A stretch of DNA of 64,000 nucleotides from an uncultured Clostridia bacterium. Lineage in GTDB: Bacteria > Bacillota > Clostridia > Christensenellales > Borkfalkiaceae. Positions within the stretch are counted from its first letter, which is position 1; each line of letters starts with the position of its first letter. The DNA lies in assembly GCA_944342025.1 (NCBI GenBank), contig CALVMD010000006.1, positions 1 to 64,000 on the forward strand. Direction: 5' to 3'. Made by a program: the position numbers and the translations under genes. Positions 34,397 through 44,485 of the stretch are shown piece after piece. Under the pieces are notes generated by a model, which worked only from the letters and a program-made list of their open reading frames with translations, searched no databases and had not been told where the DNA came from.

Positions 34397-35527
34397 ATGG
34401 AAAAAGAAAAGGATAAAGAGAACGCCGCCGCGAGCGGCGCAGACGGGTCGGAAGAAATCCCCGCAAAGAGCTGCGCGGACGGCGCGGGGGATATTCCCGC
34501 GGCAGAACGGACATCCGGATCGGATGTTCCCGCAGACGGCGCTCAGCCCGAAGAAATTGCGGAAAACGGCGGCAAAGAGCTTTGTGCGGGCGATGCATCG
34601 CCCGCAGAAGGGCTCACCGCGGACGATTTGAAATACAAAAACGGAAAAGAGGTGGCAAAGAGCGGGCTTTTGGGCGTGTTTATCGGGCTGGCGGTCATCG
34701 TGCCCGGCATCAGCGGCTCCACCGTCGCCATCATTTTCAAACTGTACCATAAATTTCTGTATGCGATAGGCAACCTCTTCAAAAAGTTCAAACGCTGCGC
34801 GGGCTTTCTGCTGCCCATCGCGGCGGGGCTTGCCGTCGGGTTTATCGTCGGATTTTTTGCGGTGCAGAGGGCGCTGGAGATCGCGCCCTTTACCGTCATC
34901 GCCCTGTTTGCTGGGCTGATGTTCGGCGCCTTTCCCGCCGTAAAGGACGAGATAAAGGGGGCAAAGCGCACCCCGCAGCGCATCGTGCTCTTTGCCGCGG
35001 GACTCATGGTGCCCGTCGCCGTGAGCCTTTTGTCCACCTTTCTGGCGGAAGACGCGCGCTCCCTTGCCGATCTTTCGTGGTATCACTATCTCCTGTTCCT
35101 CGTCCTCGGCTACGTCATGGCCGTCACGCAGATCGTTCCGGGTCTGTCCGCAACCGCCATTCTGATGGTGTTCGGTTATTTTACGCCCCTCATGGACTCT
35201 GTGCACCTTTCCTACTGGCGGGAAAATCCGCAGATCTTTCTCGTGTACCTGTGCCTCGTCGCGGGCTTTGCCGCGGGGCTCTTCACCTTCTCCAAGGTGC
35301 TGAACAAAATTTTCGAAAAAAAGAGGGAAACGGCGTTTTTCCTCATCACGGGGCTGTCGCTCGGCTCGGTCCTGACCATGTTTTTCAATCCCGACGTCTT
35401 CGCGGTATACAAGAGCTGGGCGGGGGGCTCGCCCTTCGCGCTCGATCTTGCCCTCGGCATCGTCCTGTTTGCCGCGGGCGTCGCCGTCGCGTATCTCTTC
35501 GTCCGCTACGAGCGGAAAAAGCAATAA
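34397..35527 (+). CDS. DUF368 / PopT-type polyprenyl-phosphate transporter
   Basis: 376 aa from the ATG at 34397. A soluble acidic N-terminal stretch of about 75 residues, unusual for the family, precedes 8-9 membrane helices with the family signature GVFIGLAVIVPGISGSTVAII and a second GYVMAVTQIVPGLSATAILM, two pseudo-symmetric repeats. DUF368 proteins have been described as transporters that recycle undecaprenyl phosphate across the membrane. Being co-transcribed with dxs, which feeds polyprenol synthesis, fits that role. A terminator follows at 35546. Confidence 0.88.
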   Translation: MEKEKDKENAAASGADGSEEIPAKSCADGAGDIPAAERTSGSDVPADGAQPEEIAENGGKELCAGDASPAEGLTADDLKYKNGKEVAKSGLLGVFIGLAVIVPGISGSTVAIIFKLYHKFLYAIGNLFKKFKRCAGFLLPIAAGLAVGFIVGFFAVQRALEIAPFTVIALFAGLMFGAFPAVKDEIKGAKRTPQRIVLFAAGLMVPVAVSLLSTFLAEDARSLADLSWYHYLLFLVLGYVMAVTQIVPGLSATAILMVFGYFTPLMDSVHLSYWRENPQIFLVYLCLVAGFAAGLFTFSKVLNKIFEKKRETAFFLITGLSLGSVLTMFFNPDVFAVYKSWAGGSPFALDLALGIVLFAAGVAVAYLFVRYERKKQ

Positions 35528-35545
35528 ATTGCACAGTGTTTTCCG

Positions 35546-35572
35546 GCCCTTCCGCAGGGAGGGGCTTTTTTT
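35546..35572 (+). terminator. Terminator of dxs-popT
   Basis: GCCCTTCC (35546-35553) pairs with GGAGGGGC (35558-35565) around GCAG, followed by seven T residues. Confidence 0.85.
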
Positions 35573-35694
35573 GCGCCTGTAAGGGGAACGTTCACTTATA
35601 AAATTGTTACAAAAATTTTTTCGGAATAAAACCTCTGCTTCGCGCGCATTTTATAATTATGAAAGGGATTGCGCAAAGCGTGCCGAAAGATTTA

Positions 35695-35747
35695 TTACAA
35701 CTTTATGACAAATTCCGCGAAATTTTTATACAATTGGGGGCTATACT
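35695..35747 (+). promoter_or_regulatory. PhoP-box-like repeats and -10 of pstS
   Basis: TTACA (35695), TGACA (35706) and ATACA (35728) lie at 11- and 22-bp intervals, the spacing of PhoP direct repeats in Bacillus, and precede a -10 TATACT (35742-35747). A related pair occurs at 35596 and 35607. No good -35 is present, as expected for an activated promoter. Confidence 0.55.
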
Positions 35748-35782
35748 GAAAGCACAAATCAAGAAGGAGTAAAAAACAGAAC

Positions 35783-36661
35783 ATGAAGAAAATCATCATG
35801 GCAATCGCGAGCACGGTGCTCGCATGCGGTATCGGTTTTGCAGCAGTCGGCTGCAGCGACAGCGGGGATATCAGCGTTTACAACCGCGAGTCCGGTTCGG
35901 GTACGCGCGACGCGTTTCTCGAATTGCTCGGCATTGAAGAAGCGGATCTCAACACGGGCGTAGCGCAGCTGTCTTCTACCTCCGCGGTCATTCAGGGCGT
36001 CGCCGGCGACGAAAAGGCGATCGGCTATGCGTCCCTCGGCTCCGTCGATCAGACGGTCAAAGCGCTCTCCGTAGACGGCGTGGCTCCCACGGAAGAGACG
36101 GTTGCAGACGGTTCGTATAAAATTGCCCGTCCGTTCGAACTCATGTACGACGAGACCGAACTTGCGGACAACGATTTGCTCGCAGAGTTCGTCGAATATC
36201 TGAAGAGCGCCGAAGCGCAGGAGATCATTGCGGAAGAGGGGTATGTGAGCGTCGTTGAAAATGCGCCCGCTTACACGGCTCCCGAAGGAACGCTTAGCGT
36301 TACGGAAATCACGGCGACCGGTTCTACCTCCGTCGGCCCTCTGATGACGGTCCTTGCGGATGATTTTGCGAGCCTCGTCGGACAGGACGTACAGGTTACC
36401 GTTTCGGGCGGCGGTTCCGGCCAGGGCATTTCGGATGCGAACGAAGGCAACTCGGATATCGGTATGGCGTCTAAAGAAGTAGTGGACGGCACGGACATCA
36501 CGAATGACAACGTCACGATTTATCAGTTGTGCGCTGACGGCATCGCGGTCATCGTAAACACGGCAAACCCTGCGACGGACATCACGCTCGATAACCTGAA
36601 GAAGATTTACACGGATAAATCTTTGAACTGGAGCGACATCGGCGTTGAGTTCTCCGAATAA
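35783..36661 (+). CDS. pstS: Phosphate-binding lipoprotein PstS, circularly permuted
   Basis: Lipoprotein (signal ending AAVGCSDS, Cys about 24) that captures phosphate for the Pst importer. The usual C-terminal half comes first: YNRESGSGTRDAF, KAIGYASLGSVD, VKALSVDGVAPTEETV, EEGYVSVVE. After a short linker near residue 165 the usual N-terminal half follows: TGSTSVGPLM, SGGGSGQGISDANEG, IGMASKE, DGIAVIVN, and WSDIGV at the end. Every phosphate-binding segment is present but the order is swapped. Length 292 aa is normal. It leads pstC, pstA, pstB and phoU. Ribosome site AAGGAG. Confidence 0.88.
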   Translation: MKKIIMAIASTVLACGIGFAAVGCSDSGDISVYNRESGSGTRDAFLELLGIEEADLNTGVAQLSSTSAVIQGVAGDEKAIGYASLGSVDQTVKALSVDGVAPTEETVADGSYKIARPFELMYDETELADNDLLAEFVEYLKSAEAQEIIAEEGYVSVVENAPAYTAPEGTLSVTEITATGSTSVGPLMTVLADDFASLVGQDVQVTVSGGGSGQGISDANEGNSDIGMASKEVVDGTDITNDNVTIYQLCADGIAVIVNTANPATDITLDNLKKIYTDKSLNWSDIGVEFSE

Positions 36662-36708
36662 CAAACAAAACTCTGTCCGCTGAGAGGAAGAGTAAATAAA
36701 AGAATCAA

Positions 36709-36757
36709 GCAGAGCGGGTTGGGGTAACAGATACCGTCAACCCTTTCTGCATGCTTA
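36709..36757 (+). promoter_or_regulatory. Hairpin between pstS and pstC
   Basis: GCAGA-GC-GGGTTG (36709-36721) pairs with CAACCC-TT-TCTGC (36738-36750), followed soon by CCG and seven T. It could stabilise pstS mRNA or partly end transcription, giving more binding protein than permease. Confidence 0.5.
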
Positions 36758-36781
36758 CCGTTTTTTTACGGAGGAATCTAC

Positions 36782-37702
36782 ATGCAATTAAAGCCAAAAA
36801 ATACGGAGTCCGCACCGGCAGACGAAGGGATCGAAAAAGTGAACACGCGCGCCGTCGTAAAGGAAATTTCCATGAAGGTGCTGTTTGCCGTTGCTGCGGC
36901 GCTCTTTGTGGTCGCGGTGCTCACGATCTGCATCTATCTGCTCGTAGACGCGATCCCCACGATCGGAGAAATCGGCTTCGTCAAATTTCTGACGGATGAC
37001 AGGTGGCTGATCCGTTCGGAGCGGTTCGGCATCGGTTCTCTCGTCGTCGGAACGGCGCTCTCCACCATCGGCGCACTCGTCGTCGGCGTCCCCATCGGGC
37101 TCATGACGGCGACGTTCATGGCGTTTTACTGTCCCAAATGGCTGTACAGGGTTTTAAAACCGCTCACCAATATTCTGGCGGGCATCCCTTCCATCGTGTA
37201 CGGTTTTTTCGGGCTGACGGTCATCGTACCCCTTTCGCGCGATCTCGTCGGCGGCGGCGGACTGAACCTGCTGACGACCTCTATCGTGCTCGGCATCATG
37301 ATCCTGCCCACCATCATCAGTATTTCGGAAAACTCGCTGCGCGCCGTGCCCAAGCCCTTTTACGAGGGCGCCGTCGCGCTCGGGGCGACCAAGGAGCGCG
37401 CCATCTTCCGCACCATGTTTCCCGCGGCAAGCTCGGGCGTTCTGACGGCGATCATCCTCGGTATGGGCAGGGCGATCGGCGAAACGGCGGCAATCACGCT
37501 CATCTGCGGCAACATCGACCAGATCCCCGGTTCGCTTGCCGACCCGTTCATCACGCTCGCTTCGGCGATCGCGTCGGGAATGGGCTACGCGAGCACGACC
37601 AACCTCGAGCGCCCCGCCCTGATAGCGGTCGCGGCGGTGCTGCTCATCATCATCCTGCTCATCACGACGGTCGTCATGCTGCTGAAAAAGAAAAAGTACT
37701 GA
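36782..37702 (+). CDS. pstC: Phosphate ABC transporter permease PstC
   Basis: 306 aa, six membrane helices, first permease of the high-affinity phosphate importer. Conserved parts are LVVGTALSTIGALVVGVPIG, GIPSIVYGFFGLTV and the EAA-like loop (GAVALGATKERAIFRTMFPAA), then GRAIGETAAITLICGN. Ribosome site ACGGAGG. It stands between pstS and pstA in the usual order. Confidence 0.95.
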   Translation: MQLKPKNTESAPADEGIEKVNTRAVVKEISMKVLFAVAAALFVVAVLTICIYLLVDAIPTIGEIGFVKFLTDDRWLIRSERFGIGSLVVGTALSTIGALVVGVPIGLMTATFMAFYCPKWLYRVLKPLTNILAGIPSIVYGFFGLTVIVPLSRDLVGGGGLNLLTTSIVLGIMILPTIISISENSLRAVPKPFYEGAVALGATKERAIFRTMFPAASSGVLTAIILGMGRAIGETAAITLICGNIDQIPGSLADPFITLASAIASGMGYASTTNLERPALIAVAAVLLIIILLITTVVMLLKKKKY

Positions 37703-37713
37703 GGTGAACACAT

Positions 37714-38673
37714 ATGGCAAGAGAACTTGTATTAAAAGAAGGAGAAGTGGATACGCGCGGGATCGTACCCATCAACCGCCAGACTTTCAAAGTAAAGCTG
37801 CAGGCGTATTTGCATAAACCTTTCTCGTTTATCGTGTTTCTGCTCATCTGTCTCGGAACGCTTTTGGCGGCAGCGGCGGTAATGTGGGTGCTCATATACA
37901 CCTTCTACCGCGGCCTCGTCTACATCGATCCCGAATCGGGAGAAGCGAGCTTTAACCTGACGGCGGATCTGTTCGCCTGGCGCTGGACGCTGGAAAACAA
38001 CTCCATGATGCCCGCGCTCATCAATACGCTGGTCATCGCGTTTCTTTCCCTTCTGATCGCGGGCGTCATCGGCGTGTTCGCGGCCATTTTTATGGTCGAA
38101 TACGCAAAATCTACAAATATATTTGTCAAAATCGTGCGCGTGGCGGCAGAAACGCTCTCGGGCATCCCGTCCGTCGTGTTCGGCATCTTCGGCATGATCC
38201 TCTTTGTCGGTTTATTCGGCTGGGGATATTCGCTGCTCAGCGGTATATTGACAATGTCGCTGATGATCATGCCGCTTATCATGCGAACGACGGAGGAGGC
38301 GCTGCGCGCCGTGCCCGATTCCTTCCGCGAAGGTTCCTTCGCGCTGGGTGCGGGAAAACTTCGGACCATCTTTGTCATCATTCTTCCGTCCGCGATCCCG
38401 GGCATCATTTCCGGCGTCATACTGGGGCTCGGCCGCGTCGTCGGCGAAACGATGGCGCTTGTGTTTACGGCGGGTTCGCCGATGAACGCGAGAACTGCGT
38501 CCGGGCTGATGGAATCGGGGAGCACGCTCACCGTGTATTTGTATAATCTCACCAACGAGAGCGGCGAACTTGCCAATGTCGCGTGGGCGGTCGCGGTCGT
38601 GCTGATCATTCTCGTCGTCATCATCAACGGCGTGGCGGAATTTATCGGAAACAAGCTGAAAAAGGAGTATTAA
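37714..38673 (+). CDS. pstA: Phosphate ABC transporter permease PstA
   Basis: 319 aa. A polar N-terminus of about 40 residues, then six membrane helices. [24 protein letters not shown] and [21 protein letters not shown], then [17 protein letters not shown], are family features. Eleven bp separate it from pstC. Confidence 0.95.
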   Translation: MARELVLKEGEVDTRGIVPINRQTFKVKLQAYLHKPFSFIVFLLICLGTLLAAAAVMWVLIYTFYRGLVYIDPESGEASFNLTADLFAWRWTLENNSMMPALINTLVIAFLSLLIAGVIGVFAAIFMVEYAKSTNIFVKIVRVAAETLSGIPSVVFGIFGMILFVGLFGWGYSLLSGILTMSLMIMPLIMRTTEEALRAVPDSFREGSFALGAGKLRTIFVIILPSAIPGIISGVILGLGRVVGETMALVFTAGSPMNARTASGLMESGSTLTVYLYNLTNESGELANVAWAVAVVLIILVVIINGVAEFIGNKLKKEY

Positions 38674-38675
38674 AC

Positions 38676-39452
<777 letters not shown>

Positions 39453-39453
39453 T

Positions 39454-40116
39454 ATGACAAGAAGACAATTCGACGAACAGCTCGCGCTCCTCAAAGACGA
39501 GCTCATCGCAATGGGCAACATGAACTGCAAAGCGATCGACGACGCGGTCGGCGCCCTCGAAAAACAGGACGTCGCCCTCGCAAAGCAGACCAAGGGCATC
39601 GAGACGCAGGTGGACGAAAAGGAGATGGAGATCGAAAGGCTGTGCCTGAAACTCATCCTCAAACAGCAGCCCGTCGCCAGCGACCTTTTATTCGTGACCA
39701 GCGCCATGAAGATGATCACGGACATGGAGCGCATCGCCGACCAGGCGGTGGACATCTCCGATCTCGTCATCAAAATGAGCAAGCTTCCGTATGCGGAACA
39801 CCTTGCCGAGATCTCCGACATGGGCGAAAAGGTCAGGGATATGGTCAAAAAGGCGGTCGAATCTTTCGTTGAACACAGCGTGGAAAAGGCGAAAGAGGTC
39901 TGCCGCGCAGACGACGCGGTGGACGATCTGTTCGAACTCGTCAAAACGAAAGTGACCGGCGTCGTGCATAAGGACATCGACGAGGACGCCAACGGCGAGC
40001 AGGCGCTCGACCTTCTCATGATCGCAAAATACCTCGAAAAGATCGGCGACCACGCCTCCAACATCGCGGAATGGGTCATTTTCTCTGTTACCGGCGAGCA
40101 TAAAAAGCTCAACTGA
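39454..40116 (+). CDS. phoU: Phosphate signalling regulator PhoU
   Basis: 220 aa, two three-helix PhoU repeats. Each has the metal-binding E/D-x-x-x-D pattern (ITDMERIADQAVDISDLV and LEKIGDHASNIAEWVIF). PhoU links Pst transport to the PhoR kinase and limits phosphate uptake. The full set Pst-PhoU-PhoPR is on this stretch. Confidence 0.94.
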   Translation: MTRRQFDEQLALLKDELIAMGNMNCKAIDDAVGALEKQDVALAKQTKGIETQVDEKEMEIERLCLKLILKQQPVASDLLFVTSAMKMITDMERIADQAVDISDLVIKMSKLPYAEHLAEISDMGEKVRDMVKKAVESFVEHSVEKAKEVCRADDAVDDLFELVKTKVTGVVHKDIDEDANGEQALDLLMIAKYLEKIGDHASNIAEWVIFSVTGEHKKLN

Positions 40117-40166
40117 TTTTTTCTGTTACCGGCGGGCATCGAAGGCCCGACAAAATGCAAGCACGC

Positions 40167-40195
40167 AAAATGCGCCGTTTTTTCGGCGCATTTTT
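40167..40195. terminator. Terminator after phoU
   Basis: AAAATGCGCC (40167-40176) pairs with GGCGCATTTT around a T-rich loop, followed by further T residues. Confidence 0.8.
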
Positions 40196-40266
40196 CATTT
40201 TCCGCGCCCGAGGTCCGGCCGCCGCGTGAAATATTTTTTACGTTTTTGACAAGTGCGTGAAAAATA

Positions 40267-40319
40267 TTACAAATTTATTACAAATTTTACAATTGTATTA
40301 TACAATTTTCCTTTACAAT
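40267..40319 (+). promoter_or_regulatory. PhoP-box-like repeats upstream of the Na/Pi gene
   Basis: TTACA at 40267, 40278 and 40287, ATACA at 40300 and TTACA at 40313; the first two and the fourth share an 11-bp (or 22-bp) register. TACAAT (40314-40319) may be the -10. It resembles the pstS upstream repeats. Confidence 0.5.
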
Positions 40320-40373
40320 GGAAGAGTATCAAAAGGTGTTTACAGAAGAAATGCCGAAAAAAGGGAGAGTTGT

Positions 40374-42029
40374 ATGGATTATGTAATGTCGGTCGTGGAA
40401 CTTCTGGCGGGCCTGGGCGCTTTCCTGCTCGGGTTCAAGTTCCTTTCGGACAACATCGAAAAGCTGGCTATGAACAAGCTTCGCGGCTGGTTCGACGGCC
40501 TTGCAAAGAGCAAATGGAGCCGCGTTGCGGGCGTCGGCATCGGCGCGGGCGTCACGGCGCTCATCCAAAGCTCGTCGGCGACTACGGTCATGGTCGTGGG
40601 CTTTGTCAACGTCGGGATCATGTCGCTGTATCAGGCGACTTCGGTCATCATGGGCGCGAACATCGGCACCACCATCACGGCGCACATCGCGTCTTTGCAG
40701 AGCATCAACATCATCGGGTTCGTCACCATCCTGACCTGCGTGGGCGTGTTCATGGACATGCTTTCCAAAAACGAAAAGGTCAAAACGGTGGGGCTCATGA
40801 TCGCGGGGCTCGGCCTCGTTTTCATCGGACTCGATCTGATGTCCTCCGCGATGGAGATGTACCGCGACAACGCGATGATCAAAGAATTCCTCGCCTCGGC
40901 GACCAATCCGTTCGTGCTTTTGCTGGTCGGAACGCTGTTCACGGCGCTCGTGCAGTCAAGCTCGGCGGTCACGTCGCTCATCATCGTCATGGCGGACGGC
41001 GGGCTTCTCGTCGGCGGAACGGGCACCAACGCCGTGCTGTTCCTCATCCTGGGCAGCAACATCGGTACCTGCATCACGGCGATCCTCTCGTCCATCGGCG
41101 CGTCGACCAACGCGAAGCGCGCGAGCCTCATCCACCTGATGTTCAACGTGTTCGGCACGGTCATCTTCTCGGTATTCCTGCTGGCGTGGCCGGGCTTTAT
41201 GAGTTCTACGCTCGCGAAGTGGTTCTCCGACCCGGGACGGCAGATCGCGATGTTCCACACCTTTTTCAACGTCGTGTGCACCCTTTTGTTCCTGCCGTTC
41301 ACCCGCGTGTTCGTCAAGATCGCGACCAAACTCATCCGCGATAAAAAGGTCCGCGAAGGTGCGCCCGCGCCCGCCGCGGAAGAGGCGACGCTCCTCGACG
41401 CGCGTTTTCTGAAAACGCCGTCCATCGCGATCGCGCAGGCGAACAAAGAGGCGGCCGTCATGGCGGGGCTTGCCATGGAATCGCTGGATACCGCTTTCAA
41501 GGCGTTTGTCGACGGAGACGAGAGCGCCAAGGAAAAGGTGGAAGATCTCAACCGCCGCGTGGGCGATCTCGAGCGCGCGATCGTGGACTATCTCATTCGT
41601 ATTTCCTCGTCCGACATGATGCGCGAGGACGAAAAGACGGTCTCCGCCATTCATCACGCGACGGGGGACATCCTGCGTATCTCCGAACTTGCGGACAACA
41701 TCACCAAGTATACGCGCAACTGCAAGCGCGACCATATCGAATTTTCGCCCGGCGTCCTCAAATCGTTGGAAAAAATGTACGAAAAGATCACCGCTCTGTA
41801 TGAGAGCACGCTCGAAGTGTTCGACAAGAAAGACCTCGCCGCGCTGAAAGCGGTGGACGCGGTGGAAGACGAGATCGATTCTGACCGCCGCACCATCATC
41901 GACGACCACATCAAGCGCCTCAACGACGGAAAGTGCAAGCCCGCGTCCAGCGGCGTGTTCATCAATCTGGTCGGGAACTTGGAGCGCGCGGCAGATCATC
42001 TCACCTATGTCGCGCATGCGTTTGACTAA
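40374..42029 (+). CDS. Na+/phosphate cotransporter with C-terminal PhoU domain
   Basis: 551 aa. The membrane half has the inverted-repeat signatures of the NptA/PNaS family, ALIQSSSATTVMVVGFVNVG and ALVQSSSAVTSLIIVMADGG. The C-terminal 200 residues form a PhoU-like helical domain (ISELADNITKYTRNCK, NLVGNLERAADHLTYVAHAF). Such fusions can import or balance phosphate and respond to PhoU-type signals. The ATG at 40374 has AAGGGAG upstream. It stands between Pst and the PhoPR sensors. Confidence 0.92.
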   Translation: MDYVMSVVELLAGLGAFLLGFKFLSDNIEKLAMNKLRGWFDGLAKSKWSRVAGVGIGAGVTALIQSSSATTVMVVGFVNVGIMSLYQATSVIMGANIGTTITAHIASLQSINIIGFVTILTCVGVFMDMLSKNEKVKTVGLMIAGLGLVFIGLDLMSSAMEMYRDNAMIKEFLASATNPFVLLLVGTLFTALVQSSSAVTSLIIVMADGGLLVGGTGTNAVLFLILGSNIGTCITAILSSIGASTNAKRASLIHLMFNVFGTVIFSVFLLAWPGFMSSTLAKWFSDPGRQIAMFHTFFNVVCTLLFLPFTRVFVKIATKLIRDKKVREGAPAPAAEEATLLDARFLKTPSIAIAQANKEAAVMAGLAMESLDTAFKAFVDGDESAKEKVEDLNRRVGDLERAIVDYLIRISSSDMMREDEKTVSAIHHATGDILRISELADNITKYTRNCKRDHIEFSPGVLKSLEKMYEKITALYESTLEVFDKKDLAALKAVDAVEDEIDSDRRTIIDDHIKRLNDGKCKPASSGVFINLVGNLERAADHLTYVAHAFD

Positions 42030-42050
42030 TCGGCCGTTCCGTGGTACAAT
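42022..42050 (+). promoter_or_regulatory. Promoter of phoPR
   Basis: -35 TTGACT (42022-42027) overlaps the end of the cotransporter gene; 17-bp spacer; -10 TACAAT (42045-42050). Confidence 0.75.
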
Positions 42051-42074
42051 AGTATTGCGGAGGAACGGCAACAT

Positions 42075-42731
42075 ATGGATAAAACGGTCTACCTGCTCGA
42101 AGACGACAAGACGATAGGCGAACTCGTTCGCTGCGCTCTGGAGATGTCCGGCATCACCATCGAGTGCTTTGAAACAGTCGCCGGCTTTATGGAGGCGATG
42201 GACAAGCAGCCGCCCGCGGTGGCGCTTCTCGACATCATGCTTCCCGACGGAAACGGATTGGACGTTCTGGCAAAGATCAAACAGAAATACCCGTCCGTGG
42301 GCGTCATCATGCTGTCCGCGCTCGGGCAGGAGACGGATAAGGTGCGGGGACTGAACCTCGGTGCCGACGACTACATCGCAAAGCCGTTCGGCGTGCTCGA
42401 ACTGACGGCGCGCGTCAACGCGCTCCTGCGCCGTTCGGGAGGAAATGCGTCGCTCGTGCGCGGGAATCTTTCCCTCGACGAAGAGACGATGACGGCGACC
42501 CTCCGCGGGGTCAAGCTGGAGCTCAACAATAAAGAGTTCAACTTGCTCAAATACCTCATGCAGAAAGAGGGCAAGGCGCTCACCCGCGAGAATATCCTCA
42601 ACGCCGTATGGGGCTATGACGAAGGTGAGACGCGCACGGTCGACAATCACGTGGCACGGCTCCGCAAACTGGGCATCGACTACATAGAGACGGTGTTCGG
42701 CGTCGGATACAAATTCGTATACAGAGACTGA
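42075..42731 (+). CDS. phoP: OmpR-family response regulator, PhoP-like
   Basis: 218 aa. Receiver domain (about 1-115) with acidic pair EDD near the N-terminus, phospho-acceptor Asp53 in LLDIMLPDGNG, and KPFG. Winged-helix DNA-binding domain (about 125-218, LELNNKEFNLLKYLMQ, TVDNHVARLRKLG, VFGVGYKFV). Position in the phosphate island points to control of the Pho regulon. The promoter is at 42022. Confidence 0.9.
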   Translation: MDKTVYLLEDDKTIGELVRCALEMSGITIECFETVAGFMEAMDKQPPAVALLDIMLPDGNGLDVLAKIKQKYPSVGVIMLSALGQETDKVRGLNLGADDYIAKPFGVLELTARVNALLRRSGGNASLVRGNLSLDEETMTATLRGVKLELNNKEFNLLKYLMQKEGKALTRENILNAVWGYDEGETRTVDNHVARLRKLGIDYIETVFGVGYKFVYRD

Positions 42732-42808
42732 ACAAAGCGAAAAGGCCGAGTCTGCCCGCTCGAATGCGGCGGACGGCGGCTTTTTTCCTATTTTTGATTG
42801 GTGAGATC

Positions 42809-44485
42809 ATGAAAAAACGTATCCTCATCGTATCCCTTTCGGTCACGATCGTAGGGATCCTGCTTTTGTCCTTCCTGTTTATCGACGTGTGCTACCGCAG
42901 CGCCGTCGATTCGGCGGAAAAGCAGCTGAAAACATATATGAACTTTTTCGACACGTCCGCGCCCTTCACGCAGGACGGCGCCGACGCGTTCGCCGCAAAA
43001 CTCGGCGAATCCGCGCGGGTCACGTATCTCTCCGCCGACGGCACCGTGGTCGCCGACAGCGGCGCGGAAGTTGCGGGAGAATCGCGCGACGACCGCCCCG
43101 AGGTCATCGAGGCGGCGGAAAACGGTTCGAGTTATGCCGTGCGCCGCAGCTCCACCCTCGACAGGCAGATGGTCTATTACTGCGTCCGTTTCGCAACGGG
43201 CACAGAGGGCGGGGTGCCCGAGGGCGCCTTTGTCCGCATCGGCGTGTCGCTCAACTCGATGACGGCGTATTTCATCGACATGCTCCCCACGCTCGGCTGG
43301 TTTCTGGCGCTGGATATATTGTGCTGTCTGGTCTTTGCCTGGGTCGCGACCAGCGCCGTGTTAAAGCCGGTGGAAAATCTCGCCAAAGAGGTCGCCGTGT
43401 CCACGGGCCGCGAGATCAAGACAAAATATCCCGAACTGAAACCGCTCGCCAAACTCATGAACGCGATGAATGCGGACATCGGCAGCAAAAACGAAAAACT
43501 GCGCGAAGACGGCCGCATCGAAAAGCTCGTCCTCGACAGCATGGAGCATGGCATCGTTATCTTTCAAAGTCCTGCCGAACTGATCCTCATCAACAAGACG
43601 GCGGCGCGCCTTTTGGGGTACGAAGAGAACGAGCCGCTCGCCATCTTTGCCGAAGATCAGGAGATCGCGGAACTGCTCGAGGCAAAAGAATCGGCATCGC
43701 TGTACAGAAAGTTCGGGGACAAAGACTACAACTTCCGCTTCACCATGGGCGAACCGAACGTCCTGCTCATCACCGACGTGACCGAGAGCATGGCGGCGGC
43801 GCGGTCAAAGAACGAATTTATCGCCAACGTCACGCACGAAATGAACACGCCGCTCACGAGCATCAAGGGCTTTGCCGAACTCATCGCGGCGGGCGCGGTG
43901 CCGCCCGAGCGGGTGCAGGGCATGGCGAAAACGATCATCAAGCAGAGCGACCGCCTTGCAAACCTCATCCGTTCCATCATCAATTTTTCCGCCATCGACA
44001 GCGACGAATTGCCCGATTGCGAGGTGAACGTCTCCGAACTCATCGCCGAGCTGATCGGCGCGTTCGAGCCGAAACTCAAAAAGAAGGAGATCGCGTTAAA
44101 GCTCGACGTCGCCAAGAACGTGACCGTCATGTCCCGCCGCGAGCGGCTTGTGGAGATTTTGAACAACCTCATCAGCAACGGCATCCGCTACAATAAAGAG
44201 GGGGGCACGCTCGAAGTGATCCTTCAGGGGGGCGAGCGCCCCCGCCTCACGGTGCGGGATACGGGCGTCGGCATTTCGGAAGAGGACAAAAAGCGCATTT
44301 TTGACCGCTTTTACACCGTCGACAAGTCGCACAACGGCGGGGGCGGCGGGTTCGGTCTGGGGCTTGCCATCGTTAAAAAGCTGTGCAAGCGCGCGGGCTG
44401 GCGGCTGGAAGTGGACAGCGTCCTCGGCGAAGGCACCGCCTTCACGATCGAATTTTGCCCTGATACGGAGGATAAAAGCGTATGA
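42809..44485 (+). CDS. phoR: Sensor histidine kinase, PhoR-like
   Basis: 558 aa from the ATG at 42809. Two membrane segments (about 5-28 and 155-180) flank an extracytoplasmic sensor domain. A PAS-like domain (about 235-320) and then a HisKA domain with the phospho-acceptor His in FIANVTHEMNTPLTSIKG follow. The HATPase part has N, G1 (RDTGVGIS) and G2 (GGGFGLGLAIVKK) boxes. Partner of the response regulator just upstream; signal is probably phosphate, through PhoU and Pst. Its stop overlaps the next start. Confidence 0.9.
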   Translation: MKKRILIVSLSVTIVGILLLSFLFIDVCYRSAVDSAEKQLKTYMNFFDTSAPFTQDGADAFAAKLGESARVTYLSADGTVVADSGAEVAGESRDDRPEVIEAAENGSSYAVRRSSTLDRQMVYYCVRFATGTEGGVPEGAFVRIGVSLNSMTAYFIDMLPTLGWFLALDILCCLVFAWVATSAVLKPVENLAKEVAVSTGREIKTKYPELKPLAKLMNAMNADIGSKNEKLREDGRIEKLVLDSMEHGIVIFQSPAELILINKTAARLLGYEENEPLAIFAEDQEIAELLEAKESASLYRKFGDKDYNFRFTMGEPNVLLITDVTESMAAARSKNEFIANVTHEMNTPLTSIKGFAELIAAGAVPPERVQGMAKTIIKQSDRLANLIRSIINFSAIDSDELPDCEVNVSELIAELIGAFEPKLKKKEIALKLDVAKNVTVMSRRERLVEILNNLISNGIRYNKEGGTLEVILQGGERPRLTVRDTGVGISEEDKKRIFDRFYTVDKSHNGGGGGFGLGLAIVKKLCKRAGWRLEVDSVLGEGTAFTIEFCPDTEDKSV

